Notes: generated by a model from the letters alone, not told the origin. A stretch of DNA of 22,729 bases from UBA11400 sp964550435 (GCA_964550435.1 CAZJZI010000043.1:1-22729); one strand, 5' to 3'; positions 1 through 9,825 are shown, counted from the first letter of the stretch. Program-made: numbers and translations.

Positions 1-1
1 A

Positions 2-2836
2 ACCGGCCTAACGGAAGATTCATCTGGACGACTTTATGTCGGAATCGCGGGAGGTGGCATCCACGTACTCGATTCCCAAACTGGAATGAGTTTAGATCAT
101 TGGGTAAATGATCCTACAGACCCGGAGTCCATTCCCAACAACTTAATCAGCTCACTGTTTGTTGACCGCGATGATGTACTGTGGGTCGGTTATCGTGTAC
201 GCCTACCAACACAAGTCTATAGCGCTGAAATCGGAATGGAATCTGGACTCCTTCGTCGATTTTTAAAGACAGGAGAAACAAGGATTTATACCTATAAAGG
301 TGCACGACAACCCGCGTGGTGGATTCTACTTTCTGATATCAGACAGACTCGCGATGGTGTGATTTGGATAACCAATAGCGCTGGAAATGTCATGTCACTG
401 GCTAGATATCTGCCTGAATCAGACAGTTTTCAACTATACAATTACGAAGCAGGAAACCCCAACTCTTTACCGTGGAGTTATGCGACTTCTTTATATGAAG
501 ACAAAGACGGCATTTTATGGGTCGGTACCTCCCGTGGTTTGGCTAAATCAGACCGTTCTCGTTTGCAACTAGATGCATTCACCGCAGTTCAAAACGATCC
601 GTTTGATCTGCTGAATCTACATTATGGCATTTTGGAAGTACGTAACAATGTTTTTTGGTTCAATAACGACGGTTTGGAAGCTTACGAATGGAATCGCACG
701 ACAGGTACTACTCGTTCACTTCCTTTTGATGGCTCAATTATGATGCCTGATACCCGAGGCACAAACACAGGTCGCCAGGCTGGGATCTTCGATGGTAATC
801 GAACGGTATGGTTCAATTCAAGCACTAATGTACTCACCAGTATTGATGTAGTTACTTTAGAAACCACCCCTTTGTTCCCAACCAACCCAACTATCCGATC
901 ATCGACACTACTGACCATGAAAATGATGCCCGATAGTGTGTTGTGGGTATCTACTTCAGATGGGGTTAAAGAGTATGACCCGATCTCGAAGAACGTAACC
1001 CAACTTCAGGTCAATGCAACACTGAATCTCATTGAGATAGGTCCGACCGGGACTATTTGGGCGATGGACTTCAACGGATTACTTGATTCCACGTCAACAC
1101 TCCGGGGTAACCTTTTAGGGCGGATGGACCAAAATGCAAACCAGTTCAGACCTATCACCATCACACCCCAGTATCGCGACTTCCTGGCACAGGGTATAGT
1201 CCATTGGTTCATTGAATCACGTGGCGGAACCCTTTGGTTTGGTCGCAACGACGGTTTATTACGCTATGTACCATCAACTGATACATTCACACTATTCGAC
1301 AAATCAAAAGGATTATCCTACTACAACGTATATACCATCATCGAAGACGCAGCCGGAGTTTTATGGATAACAACCGAACATAGTATTTCTCGGTTCGATC
1401 CAAAAACCGAGCGATTCCGACATTTCGACAAGGAAGACGGATTGCGACCGTTTCGCATGAACCGGGGGTCCGCGTTTTTACGCAAAAACGGAGAGATTCT
1501 GTTTGGTGGTGTGGGTGGTGTGAACATATTCAATCCGGCAGCCATACGCGATTTATCTACAGAACCACGGATTCTTATCACTGATGTTAACGTGGCAGGT
1601 AAGCCACATCAGAAAAATGGTGACATTACCATCGATTGGGATGACAACGAGATTGAAATCGAATATGTCTCTGTCAATTTCCGAAATGCAAATCGAACTA
1701 CGTACTCATACAAACTTGAAGGATACCACACGGATTGGGTAGATGCAGGCACGCGGCGCATCATCCAATTCACAAACCTGCCACCGAATCAGTATACCTT
1801 GTTAGTGAATGCGATGAATGCGGATGGGTTGGTATCACAAACTCCCGCAAGTCTATCCATCAGAATCCTTCCGCCCTGGTGGAGAACCTGGTGGGCGTAT
1901 GGATTTTATACGTTGATTTTTGCCGGATTCGTGTACTGGGTGAATGATACTCAGCGTAGGCGTGTCATCCGAAAAGAACGGGAAGATGCCCGCGAAAAAG
2001 AGCTTGCGCAGGCTAAAGAGATCGAATTGGCATACAAAAACCTAAAATCCGCCCAAGCCCAGCTCGTCCAGCAGGAAAAACTGGCCTCTTTGGGACAACT
2101 TACCGCTGGAATTGCCCATGAGATCAAGAATCCACTGAATTTCGTGAACAACTTCTCGGAAGTCAGCCTGGAAATGATCGATGAGGCGATGGATGAAGCT
2201 AGACAAGTGGGTGAGAATCCTCATGCCCAGGAGACCATCGCCATCCTGACAGACGTCAAGTCCAACCTGACCAAGATCCACGAGCATGGGTCCCGCGCCG
2301 ATGGAATCGTGAAGTCGATGCTCATGCACTCGCGGGGTGGAACGGGCTCTCCGGAGCCCACAGACCTGAACGGACTAGTCCGCGAATATGTAAACCTGGC
2401 ATTTCATGGGATGCGGGCAGGTAAACATGCGATCAATGTTGATATTGATCTGGATTTAGACGAGTCCGTCGGACAAGTGCCGCTAATCGCTGAAGACTTC
2501 TCGCGTGTCATTCTCAACCTGTGCAATAATGCGTTTGATGCGATGAGGGAAAAGGGACAAGGGACAAGAGATAAGGGAGAAGAGTTTGTTGCGAAGCTCA
2601 GTGTTCGTACACGGCGGGATGGGGACAAAGTCACCATCGAAATTGAAGACAACGGTGTTGGGATTCCGGACGACATCAAAGATAAGATCCTGCAACCGTT
2701 CTTCACCACTAAGAAAGGCACCCAGGGCACCGGACTCGGACTCTCCATTACCCACGACATCATCAAAGCCCACGGGGGAAGTCTGAATGTGCTATCTAAA
2801 CCAAGACAGACTACATTTGCCATCCAGTTGGGATAA
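2..2836 (+). CDS. Sensor histidine kinase 1 with periplasmic beta-propeller (5' end outside window)
   Basis: This is a membrane-bound histidine kinase that would autophosphorylate a conserved His and pass phosphate to a response regulator not encoded here. The frame is open from base 2 and aligns codon for codon with the interior of the next gene, so the ATG at 86 is internal and the true start lies upstream. The 944 visible residues show Reg_prop propeller repeats with signatures such as GILWVGTSRGL, a Y_Y_Y domain, one membrane segment starting near fragment residue 630 (WWAYGFYTLIFAGFVYWV), a charged coiled coil, HisKA with the motif AHEIKNP (His codon 2117-2119), an N box NLCNNAFDAM, a G1 box EDNGVGIP and a final FFTTKKG...GTGLGL. 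There is no receiver or HTH domain. The stop codon lies 10 nt before the next gene. Bases 377-2478 match kinase 2 with no mismatch found. The input ligand is unknown. Confidence 0.93.
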   Translation, partial: TGLTEDSSGRLYVGIAGGGIHVLDSQTGMSLDHWVNDPTDPESIPNNLISSLFVDRDDVLWVGYRVRLPTQVYSAEIGMESGLLRRFLKTGETRIYTYKGARQPAWWILLSDIRQTRDGVIWITNSAGNVMSLARYLPESDSFQLYNYEAGNPNSLPWSYATSLYEDKDGILWVGTSRGLAKSDRSRLQLDAFTAVQNDPFDLLNLHYGILEVRNNVFWFNNDGLEAYEWNRTTGTTRSLPFDGSIMMPDTRGTNTGRQAGIFDGNRTVWFNSSTNVLTSIDVVTLETTPLFPTNPTIRSSTLLTMKMMPDSVLWVSTSDGVKEYDPISKNVTQLQVNATLNLIEIGPTGTIWAMDFNGLLDSTSTLRGNLLGRMDQNANQFRPITITPQYRDFLAQGIVHWFIESRGGTLWFGRNDGLLRYVPSTDTFTLFDKSKGLSYYNVYTIIEDAAGVLWITTEHSISRFDPKTERFRHFDKEDGLRPFRMNRGSAFLRKNGEILFGGVGGVNIFNPAAIRDLSTEPRILITDVNVAGKPHQKNGDITIDWDDNEIEIEYVSVNFRNANRTTYSYKLEGYHTDWVDAGTRRIIQFTNLPPNQYTLLVNAMNADGLVSQTPASLSIRILPPWWRTWWAYGFYTLIFAGFVYWVNDTQRRRVIRKEREDAREKELAQAKEIELAYKNLKSAQAQLVQQEKLASLGQLTAGIAHEIKNPLNFVNNFSEVSLEMIDEAMDEARQVGENPHAQETIAILTDVKSNLTKIHEHGSRADGIVKSMLMHSRGGTGSPEPTDLNGLVREYVNLAFHGMRAGKHAINVDIDLDLDESVGQVPLIAEDFSRVILNLCNNAFDAMREKGQGTRDKGEEFVAKLSVRTRRDGDKVTIEIEDNGVGIPDDIKDKILQPFFTTKKGTQGTGLGLSITHDIIKAHGGSLNVLSKPRQTTFAIQLG
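377..2478 (+). repeat. Long identical repeat, copy 1 (within kinase 1)
   Basis: This 2,102-bp tract matches 3837-5938 (offset 3,460), and I found no mismatch by eye. It runs from mid-propeller to just before the N box of the ATP-binding domain. Immediately left of it about 39 of 376 aligned bases differ; immediately right of it differences resume at base 2479. Confidence 0.9.
2547..2581 (+). repeat. 7-bp tandem repeat array (GRGANAA) in kinase 1
   Basis: Five consecutive 7-base units fit G-R-G-A-N-A-A, including two adjacent GGGACAA units. They lie between the N box and G1 box of HATPase_c and encode a charged loop containing RDKGEEF. The array lies just right of the identical tract. Confidence 0.8.
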
Positions 2837-2846
2837 AATGGTCATT

Positions 2847-5800
2847 ATGAATTCCCTTAAAAACCAAACTAAGATAACTGTAATTAACACAAGTATGAAC
2901 TGGTCGCAATTTCTGACATTAAGCCTGATTATCGGTTTTAACTTTGGGTTGTTCGTTGAAAGTGATGCGCAAGTAAACGATCGACTGCATTTTGAGCGAT
3001 TCAGAGTCGAACAAGGATTGCCAAGCAATTGGATACGGGATATCGCCCAAGACAAAAACGGATACCTATGGTTAGCGACCGAAGCTGGATTGTCACGTTA
3101 CGATGGGTACTCTTTCAAGACGTTCAGCCACCTGCGTGACGACTCAACCAGTCTGTCTAGCGACAACACCTCTCATGTGATTACGGATTTTAACGAAGAC
3201 CTTTGGATTGCCACCGCTAATGCACTAAACCGGTACGATGCAGAAATGAATCGTTTTTATCGGTATTCCCATAGTCCGGATGATTCCTTATCTCTACCAT
3301 CCGGTGTTATCACAAGCTTGTATCAAACCCGAAACGGGACACTTTGGGTTGGAATGAGTACAGGCGAATTGGCTTCATTTAACAATACTACTGGTCACTT
3401 CACAAGACATCCACTCAACCGTTCACGATATCTACCGAGTGCTCAAGGTACCTATACTGTCACCAGTCTTACAGAAGATTCATCTGGACGTCTGTATGTC
3501 GGAATCGCGGGAGGTGGCATCCACGTACTCGATTCCGAAACAGGACAAAGTTTGGATCACTGGGTCAATGATCCGACAGACCCGGAGTCTATTCCCAACA
3601 ACTTAATCAGCGCACTGTTTGTTGACCGTGACGATGTTCTGTGGGTCGGTTATCGTGTACGCTTACCAACACAAGTCTATAGCCCTGAAATAGGAATGGA
3701 AGCTGGGCTCCTTCGTCGGTTTTTAAAGACAGGAGAAACTAGAGTTTATACCTATAAAGGCGCACGACAACCCGCATGGTGGATACTACTTTCTGATATC
3801 AGACAGACTCGCGATGGTGTGGTTTGGGTTACAAACAGCGCTGGAAATGTCATGTCACTGGCTAGATATCTGCCTGAATCAGACAGTTTTCAACTATACA
3901 ATTACGAAGCAGGAAACCCCAACTCTTTACCGTGGAGTTATGCGACTTCTTTATATGAAGACAAAGACGGCATTTTATGGGTCGGTACCTCCCGTGGTTT
4001 GGCTAAATCAGACCGTTCTCGTTTGCAACTAGATGCATTCACCGCAGTTCAAAACGATCCGTTTGATCTGCTGAATCTACATTATGGCATTTTGGAAGTA
4101 CGTAACAATGTTTTTTGGTTCAATAACGACGGTTTGGAAGCTTACGAATGGAATCGCACGACAGGTACTACTCGTTCACTTCCTTTTGATGGCTCAATTA
4201 TGATGCCTGATACCCGAGGCACAAACACAGGTCGCCAGGCTGGGATCTTCGATGGTAATCGAACGGTATGGTTCAATTCAAGCACTAATGTACTCACCAG
4301 TATTGATGTAGTTACTTTAGAAACCACCCCTTTGTTCCCAACCAACCCAACTATCCGATCATCGACACTACTGACCATGAAAATGATGCCCGATAGTGTG
4401 TTGTGGGTATCTACTTCAGATGGGGTTAAAGAGTATGACCCGATCTCGAAGAACGTAACCCAACTTCAGGTCAATGCAACACTGAATCTCATTGAGATAG
4501 GTCCGACCGGGACTATTTGGGCGATGGACTTCAACGGATTACTTGATTCCACGTCAACACTCCGGGGTAACCTTTTAGGGCGGATGGACCAAAATGCAAA
4601 CCAGTTCAGACCTATCACCATCACACCCCAGTATCGCGACTTCCTGGCACAGGGTATAGTCCATTGGTTCATTGAATCACGTGGCGGAACCCTTTGGTTT
4701 GGTCGCAACGACGGTTTATTACGCTATGTACCATCAACTGATACATTCACACTATTCGACAAATCAAAAGGATTATCCTACTACAACGTATATACCATCA
4801 TCGAAGACGCAGCCGGAGTTTTATGGATAACAACCGAACATAGTATTTCTCGGTTCGATCCAAAAACCGAGCGATTCCGACATTTCGACAAGGAAGACGG
4901 ATTGCGACCGTTTCGCATGAACCGGGGGTCCGCGTTTTTACGCAAAAACGGAGAGATTCTGTTTGGTGGTGTGGGTGGTGTGAACATATTCAATCCGGCA
5001 GCCATACGCGATTTATCTACAGAACCACGGATTCTTATCACTGATGTTAACGTGGCAGGTAAGCCACATCAGAAAAATGGTGACATTACCATCGATTGGG
5101 ATGACAACGAGATTGAAATCGAATATGTCTCTGTCAATTTCCGAAATGCAAATCGAACTACGTACTCATACAAACTTGAAGGATACCACACGGATTGGGT
5201 AGATGCAGGCACGCGGCGCATCATCCAATTCACAAACCTGCCACCGAATCAGTATACCTTGTTAGTGAATGCGATGAATGCGGATGGGTTGGTATCACAA
5301 ACTCCCGCAAGTCTATCCATCAGAATCCTTCCGCCCTGGTGGAGAACCTGGTGGGCGTATGGATTTTATACGTTGATTTTTGCCGGATTCGTGTACTGGG
5401 TGAATGATACTCAGCGTAGGCGTGTCATCCGAAAAGAACGGGAAGATGCCCGCGAAAAAGAGCTTGCGCAGGCTAAAGAGATCGAATTGGCATACAAAAA
5501 CCTAAAATCCGCCCAAGCCCAGCTCGTCCAGCAGGAAAAACTGGCCTCTTTGGGACAACTTACCGCTGGAATTGCCCATGAGATCAAGAATCCACTGAAT
5601 TTCGTGAACAACTTCTCGGAAGTCAGCCTGGAAATGATCGATGAGGCGATGGATGAAGCTAGACAAGTGGGTGAGAATCCTCATGCCCAGGAGACCATCG
5701 CCATCCTGACAGACGTCAAGTCCAACCTGACCAAGATCCACGAGCATGGGTCCCGCGCCGATGGAATCGTGAAGTCGATGCTCATGCACTCGCGGGGTGG

Positions 5801-6305
5801 AACGGGCTCTCCGGAGCCCACAGACCTGAACGGACTAGTCCGCGAATATGTAAACCTGGCATTTCATGGGATGCGGGCAGGTAAACATGCGATCAATGTT
5901 GATATTGATCTGGATTTAGACGAGTCCGTCGGACAAGTCCCTCTCATCGCCGAAGATTTCTCACGGGTCATTTTGAATCTGTGTAATAATTCATTTGACG
6001 CCCTTCGGGACAAGAGTGAAGGGATAAGTGACAAGAGCGAAGAGTTTAAAGCGAAGCTCAGTGTCAGGACCAAGCGGGACGGAACTTCAGTCACTATCGA
6101 AATCGAAGATAATGGTGTTGGGATTCCAGATGACATCAAAGACAAAATCCTGCAGCCGTTCTTCACCACTAAGAAAGGCACACAAGGCACGGGATTAGGG
6201 CTGAGTATCACCCACGACATCATCAAAGCCCATGGTGGAAGTCTGGCGATTCAATCCAAACCAGGCCAAACAATATTTTCAATTACGCTTAAAAAGGAAA
6301 ACTAA
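2847..6305 (+). CDS. Sensor histidine kinase 2 with periplasmic beta-propeller (tandem paralog of kinase 1)
   Basis: This is a full-length periplasmic-sensing histidine kinase of about 1,152 residues. The start is uncertain. ATG 2838 (1 nt after the previous stop) and ATG 2847 both give an N-terminus with Lys residues before a hydrophobic stretch (residues ~21-36) and a cleavage-like SDA site near residue 41. ATG 2895 would leave no positive charge in the signal peptide. The open frame back to 2787 lies inside the previous gene. Domains follow in order: Reg_prop propeller repeats from ~residue 50 (NGYLWLATEAGLSRYDG at 71-87), a Y_Y_Y domain just before one membrane helix (~835-856), a coiled coil, HisKA with phospho-acceptor His911, and HATPase_c with N box from Asn1044 (NLCNNSFDAL). 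It has no receiver or DNA-binding domain. The next gene follows after 7 nt. Relative to kinase 1 the 5' flank is ~90% identical, the core identical and the 3' end diverged again. Confidence 0.93.
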   Translation: MNSLKNQTKITVINTSMNWSQFLTLSLIIGFNFGLFVESDAQVNDRLHFERFRVEQGLPSNWIRDIAQDKNGYLWLATEAGLSRYDGYSFKTFSHLRDDSTSLSSDNTSHVITDFNEDLWIATANALNRYDAEMNRFYRYSHSPDDSLSLPSGVITSLYQTRNGTLWVGMSTGELASFNNTTGHFTRHPLNRSRYLPSAQGTYTVTSLTEDSSGRLYVGIAGGGIHVLDSETGQSLDHWVNDPTDPESIPNNLISALFVDRDDVLWVGYRVRLPTQVYSPEIGMEAGLLRRFLKTGETRVYTYKGARQPAWWILLSDIRQTRDGVVWVTNSAGNVMSLARYLPESDSFQLYNYEAGNPNSLPWSYATSLYEDKDGILWVGTSRGLAKSDRSRLQLDAFTAVQNDPFDLLNLHYGILEVRNNVFWFNNDGLEAYEWNRTTGTTRSLPFDGSIMMPDTRGTNTGRQAGIFDGNRTVWFNSSTNVLTSIDVVTLETTPLFPTNPTIRSSTLLTMKMMPDSVLWVSTSDGVKEYDPISKNVTQLQVNATLNLIEIGPTGTIWAMDFNGLLDSTSTLRGNLLGRMDQNANQFRPITITPQYRDFLAQGIVHWFIESRGGTLWFGRNDGLLRYVPSTDTFTLFDKSKGLSYYNVYTIIEDAAGVLWITTEHSISRFDPKTERFRHFDKEDGLRPFRMNRGSAFLRKNGEILFGGVGGVNIFNPAAIRDLSTEPRILITDVNVAGKPHQKNGDITIDWDDNEIEIEYVSVNFRNANRTTYSYKLEGYHTDWVDAGTRRIIQFTNLPPNQYTLLVNAMNADGLVSQTPASLSIRILPPWWRTWWAYGFYTLIFAGFVYWVNDTQRRRVIRKEREDAREKELAQAKEIELAYKNLKSAQAQLVQQEKLASLGQLTAGIAHEIKNPLNFVNNFSEVSLEMIDEAMDEARQVGENPHAQETIAILTDVKSNLTKIHEHGSRADGIVKSMLMHSRGGTGSPEPTDLNGLVREYVNLAFHGMRAGKHAINVDIDLDLDESVGQVPLIAEDFSRVILNLCNNSFDALRDKSEGISDKSEEFKAKLSVRTKRDGTSVTIEIEDNGVGIPDDIKDKILQPFFTTKKGTQGTGLGLSITHDIIKAHGGSLAIQSKPGQTIFSITLKKEN
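3837..5938 (+). repeat. Long identical repeat, copy 2 (within kinase 2)
   Basis: This is the second copy of the 2,102-bp tract at 377-2478, in direct orientation. Both edges are sharp: the last mismatch on the left is at 3836 and the first on the right at 5939. Recombination between the copies would delete or amplify one kinase-length unit while keeping an intact chimeric kinase. Confidence 0.9.
6007..6041 (+). repeat. 7-bp tandem repeat array (GRGANAA) in kinase 2
   Basis: Five consecutive 7-base units (for example GGGACAA, then GAGTGAA) sit at the same place and codon phase as in kinase 1. The units differ in sequence from those of kinase 1 but mostly keep the consensus. Confidence 0.75.
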
Positions 6306-6312
6306 GTTTAGA

Positions 6313-9300
6313 ATGAAGTACATAAGTAGCGTTTTAATACTGACCGTTGGCTTCGTCATCGTGTCCTGTGAAAAAAAGCCCGATTTACCCTCGGTGCAAG
6401 TGAATGTTTCAAATTCGTATAGCGAGGTTGTAACCGACACCCTCCCTGCTCCTATAGTAATCAACCTGTCTGACTTTGAACCACCAGTTGTCATAAAAGC
6501 AGCAGAACCCATCTATGATTTACTTTCCACCCCTTATGGACGTGGGTTCCCTGACATCACTACCTATAACACACAGGACGGTCTGCCACAAAGTATAACA
6601 CGTTATGTATTTCAAGGAGCTGATGGCTTAATGTGGTTTTTATCTGTTGAAACCCTCACTAAGTTCGATGGAAGAAGTTTTACTGCCTACAATCGTTTTA
6701 ACGGGCTTATGGAAGAGACCTATTCAAATGATTATTTAGTTGACAGTCAGGATAGAATATGGATAACTACAGACGATGGAATCACAGTTTTTGATGGCCG
6801 TTCTTTCATTACCTATACCCTTGATAAGGATGGAAACAGATTAGGAGAAATAGAATCAATTGTTGAGGATAAAAATGGCACTTTGTGGATGGGTAGTCTG
6901 GATTACAAATTATTCCACATTCAAAACGATCAGATCACTCAAATAGCAGTCATGGATGAGCCTGTAACCGGAGGGCTTGATAAACTATTGATAGATAATG
7001 AAGATCGTGTAATCATGTTGAGTAATAATAATCAGGTTTTTATTTACGATGGAACTGAAATCGCGTCTTTCGATAAAATCCCTTTAAACAATGTCCCGGG
7101 AAGTCGTCTTTTACTCTTTTCTGATTCTTTGAAAAATATTTGGTTCTATGCAGGAAATGGAAAGATAGGTAAATACAATGGCTCTGAGATCGACTATTAT
7201 GAGATTGGAGCTATGGAAAGCAATGATATAGTTACAGATTTAACTGAAGACAGTAAGGGTCATATCTGGATCTCGACTACAAAAGGCCTTTCTTACTTTG
7301 ATGGGGTAGCATTCACTAATTATTCAAATACTGAGCTAGGTAACAGTGAATACTTGATTTACTCCATTGCTTTTGATCAAGAAGGAAGCTTGTGGGCACT
7401 TTCTCCTAATGAGGTACTGAAATTAAACCCCACTCTTAGTTTTCCTGAAGTACCGGGTGAAAGAAGCACTGTTTCAGTAATTCCAAATCCATCAGGAGAT
7501 GTCTGGATCACTGCCACTAATAAAGGATTTGGTAAATATGAAGAAGATAGGATCGCATGGTTTGGACGCGAATTTGAATCAGATCCATACAATTGGCAAA
7601 GTCCTTCTCAAATGGTTGATTATGAAGGGATGTTATGGTTTTTGGTTATCGATGAACAGATTAACCGATCAAAACTAATGAAGTTTGACGGAACTAACTT
7701 TACTGTGTATGGTCCGGAACAGGGATTCATCACTGATACATCAAGCGAGTGTTTTAGGATTGAGAAAATAGAAAGAACTACAAATGCATTACAAATAAGT
7801 TGTAGGGACAGAATTCTGGAATTTGATGGTGAAAGAATAATTCAACAGAACTTTCTGCCCAATGTAAGATTAGAATCACACTTAGTAGACAGCAAGGGTA
7901 ATGTGTGGTTTGGAACCGCAGAAAATGGGATCTACAAATATGATGGTACTCAGCTCAGTCGGTTTAGTACAAAAACAGGTCTGGTTAGTAATAAGATCAA
8001 TCGATTGGCAGAAGACCAGCTTGGAAATGTCTGGTCCACAATCGATTATGGAAACGTTCGGATTACCGATTCAACCGTAGTTGCATTTAATGCTCTCGAT
8101 GGTCTGGCAAATTTAATGGCAGGAATTAGCCCGGACCCTGTGAATAATGTTTTATGGTTTGGGTCAATATCTGGACTAATTTCCCTCGATATTAGTCAGT
8201 TCAATGAAGAAGTACCCCTGTTTCGTCGCTATAATACGTTAACTGGATTCTCCATTGGACCTGTTCTTGCTGCTTTTAATGATGCTGATGGCAGAGTTTG
8301 GAGTAACTCAAACGGTCGCATGTTCCAGTTAGATTTCCCGGGCCTGGTAGAACTTCCTGCAGCTGAACCTTACATAAAAAATATCCTTCTAAATAATCAG
8401 CCGGTAAGCTGGCTCAGTCTCGCTCCTTTTAAGAATGAGAAAGACAGCCTGGCCGCAATCAACGAAATGGGTTTGAAATTTGGGGAACGGCTTTCAAACG
8501 ATCAACTTCTAAATCATTTTAACTCATTTGGAGAAGCGTCATTCGACTCGGTTCGAGCTCCACATTTTATTCCTGATAATCTGAGTTTGCCTTTTGAAAA
8601 CAATTCGATCAGTTTTGAATTCTCCACTATCTCTCCTACTTATGGAGCATCCACACAGTATCAATACCGTCTGGAAGGCAGTGATGATGACTGGAGTACG
8701 TTGTCAGATAGAACAGAAGCCAGTTTCGGAAACCTCCCCGAGGGTGATTACACATTTGTGTTAAGAGCGTTGAATGTCAATGGTGAATGGAGTGAAATTT
8801 CATATCCCTTTGTCATACGGCCACCATGGCAAAGGACCTGGTGGGCTTACCTTCTATATTTGATGGTAATGGCTGGTGCTGTATTCGGTTTCATCTTCTG
8901 GAGAACCAGATCCCTTGAACAAGAGCGACATCGTCTGGAAAATGAGGTAACTAATCGAACGGCAGAACTACAGCAATCTAATCTGCAGCTTGGGAAATCT
9001 TTAGCAGATCTAAAGTCCGCCCAAACCCAGCTCGTTCAGCAGGAAAAGCTGGCCTCACTGGGACAACTGACCGCCGGAATCGCCCATGAGATCAAGAATC
9101 CGTTGAATTTCGTCAACAACTTCTCAGAAGTCAGCCTTGAAATGATCGATGAGGCGATGGAGGAAACCCGTAAAGTAGGGAATAATCCACATGCACAGGA
9201 GACCATCGCCATACTGACCGACATCAAGGCAAACATGGCCAAGATTCTTGAACATGGATCCCGCGCTGATGGTATCGTGAAGTCGATGCTCATGCACTCA

Positions 9301-9807
9301 CGCGGTGGATCAGGAACTCTGGAGCCAACAGACCTGAACGCACTGGTTAGAGAGTATGTCAATCTGGCATTTCATGGAATGCGGGCTGGAAAAGACCCTA
9401 TTAACGTGGATATCGATCTACAACTAGACGAATCCGTCGGGGAAGTCCCTCTCATCGCTGAAGATTTCTCGCGTGTGATCCTCAACCTGTGTAATAATGC
9501 ATTCGACGCGTTGCGTCAATTGGGAGAAGAGAAAAGAGATAAGGGAGAAGAGTTTGCTGCGAAGCTCAGTGTCAGGACAAAGCACGATGGGGACAAAGTC
9601 TCCATCGAAATCGAAGACAACGGCATTGGGATTCCCGACGACATCAAAGACAAGATCCTTCAACCATTTTTTACCACCAAAAAAGGAACACAAGGCACCG
9701 GACTCGGACTGTCAATAACTCACGACATCATCAAAGCCCACGGGGGACTTTTAGAAATCAAAAGTGTGGAAAACCAAAGTATTATGACAGTTAAACTCAC
9801 TAAATAA
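6313..9807 (+). CDS. Sensor histidine kinase 3 with periplasmic propeller and lipoprotein-like N-terminus
   Basis: This kinase has 1,164 residues from ATG 6313; the upstream in-frame ATG at 6232 lies inside kinase 2 and was rejected. The N-terminus is a hydrophobic segment ending in the lipobox IVSC (Cys19), followed by Glu and Lys, as in lipoproteins. The sensor has propeller repeats (GTLWMGS, GHIWISTTKGLSYFDG, GNVWFGTAENGIYKYDG) and a Y_Y_Y domain ending at a membrane helix near 843-864. A long coiled coil then leads to HisKA with His925 (AHEIKNP) and HATPase_c with N box from Asn1058 (NLCNNAFDAL), EDNGIGIP and a GTGLGL glycine motif. The sensor is clearly different from kinases 1 and 2 and more AT-rich by eye, while the transmitter is close to theirs. 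It lies 7 nt after kinase 2 and 18 nt before kinase 4. If Cys19 is lipidated, the periplasmic domain would be anchored at both ends. The ligand is unknown. Confidence 0.92.
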   Translation: MKYISSVLILTVGFVIVSCEKKPDLPSVQVNVSNSYSEVVTDTLPAPIVINLSDFEPPVVIKAAEPIYDLLSTPYGRGFPDITTYNTQDGLPQSITRYVFQGADGLMWFLSVETLTKFDGRSFTAYNRFNGLMEETYSNDYLVDSQDRIWITTDDGITVFDGRSFITYTLDKDGNRLGEIESIVEDKNGTLWMGSLDYKLFHIQNDQITQIAVMDEPVTGGLDKLLIDNEDRVIMLSNNNQVFIYDGTEIASFDKIPLNNVPGSRLLLFSDSLKNIWFYAGNGKIGKYNGSEIDYYEIGAMESNDIVTDLTEDSKGHIWISTTKGLSYFDGVAFTNYSNTELGNSEYLIYSIAFDQEGSLWALSPNEVLKLNPTLSFPEVPGERSTVSVIPNPSGDVWITATNKGFGKYEEDRIAWFGREFESDPYNWQSPSQMVDYEGMLWFLVIDEQINRSKLMKFDGTNFTVYGPEQGFITDTSSECFRIEKIERTTNALQISCRDRILEFDGERIIQQNFLPNVRLESHLVDSKGNVWFGTAENGIYKYDGTQLSRFSTKTGLVSNKINRLAEDQLGNVWSTIDYGNVRITDSTVVAFNALDGLANLMAGISPDPVNNVLWFGSISGLISLDISQFNEEVPLFRRYNTLTGFSIGPVLAAFNDADGRVWSNSNGRMFQLDFPGLVELPAAEPYIKNILLNNQPVSWLSLAPFKNEKDSLAAINEMGLKFGERLSNDQLLNHFNSFGEASFDSVRAPHFIPDNLSLPFENNSISFEFSTISPTYGASTQYQYRLEGSDDDWSTLSDRTEASFGNLPEGDYTFVLRALNVNGEWSEISYPFVIRPPWQRTWWAYLLYLMVMAGAVFGFIFWRTRSLEQERHRLENEVTNRTAELQQSNLQLGKSLADLKSAQTQLVQQEKLASLGQLTAGIAHEIKNPLNFVNNFSEVSLEMIDEAMEETRKVGNNPHAQETIAILTDIKANMAKILEHGSRADGIVKSMLMHSRGGSGTLEPTDLNALVREYVNLAFHGMRAGKDPINVDIDLQLDESVGEVPLIAEDFSRVILNLCNNAFDALRQLGEEKRDKGEEFAAKLSVRTKHDGDKVSIEIEDNGIGIPDDIKDKILQPFFTTKKGTQGTGLGLSITHDIIKAHGGLLEIKSVENQSIMTVKLTK
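9522..9549 (+). repeat. 7-bp tandem repeat array (GRGANAA) in kinase 3
   Basis: There are four clear 7-base units (GGGAGAA first and last) at the same place in the ATP-binding domain. The position of the first unit in the other kinases is occupied here by a degenerate GTCAATT (9515-9521), so protein length is unchanged. Confidence 0.75.
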
Positions 9808-9825
9808 GGCAGAACTTTAGAAATA

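Noticed and set aside
86..88. ATG at 86 as the start of kinase 1
   Set aside because: The frame is open to base 2 and its translation aligns with interior propeller sequence of kinase 2, so the gene begins before the window.
682..918. Minus-strand ORF repeated identically at 4142-4378, and similar antisense ORFs
   Set aside because: They are identical only because they are the other strand of the duplicated kinase tract; no family resemblance or start signals.
2344..2359. Palindrome GGGCTCTCCGGAGCCC inside kinase 1, also in kinases 2 and 4
   Set aside because: It lies mid-gene in a conserved protein segment, so coding constraint and homology explain it.
2787..2846. Longer N-terminus for kinase 2 starting at 2787
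   Set aside because: It overlaps the end of kinase 1 by 50 bases in another frame and places ~20 non-homologous residues before the signal peptide; starts at 2838 or 2847 fit better.
6232..6312. Longer N-terminus for kinase 3
   Set aside because: It lies within the kinase 2 coding end; the lipoprotein signal begins exactly at ATG 6313.
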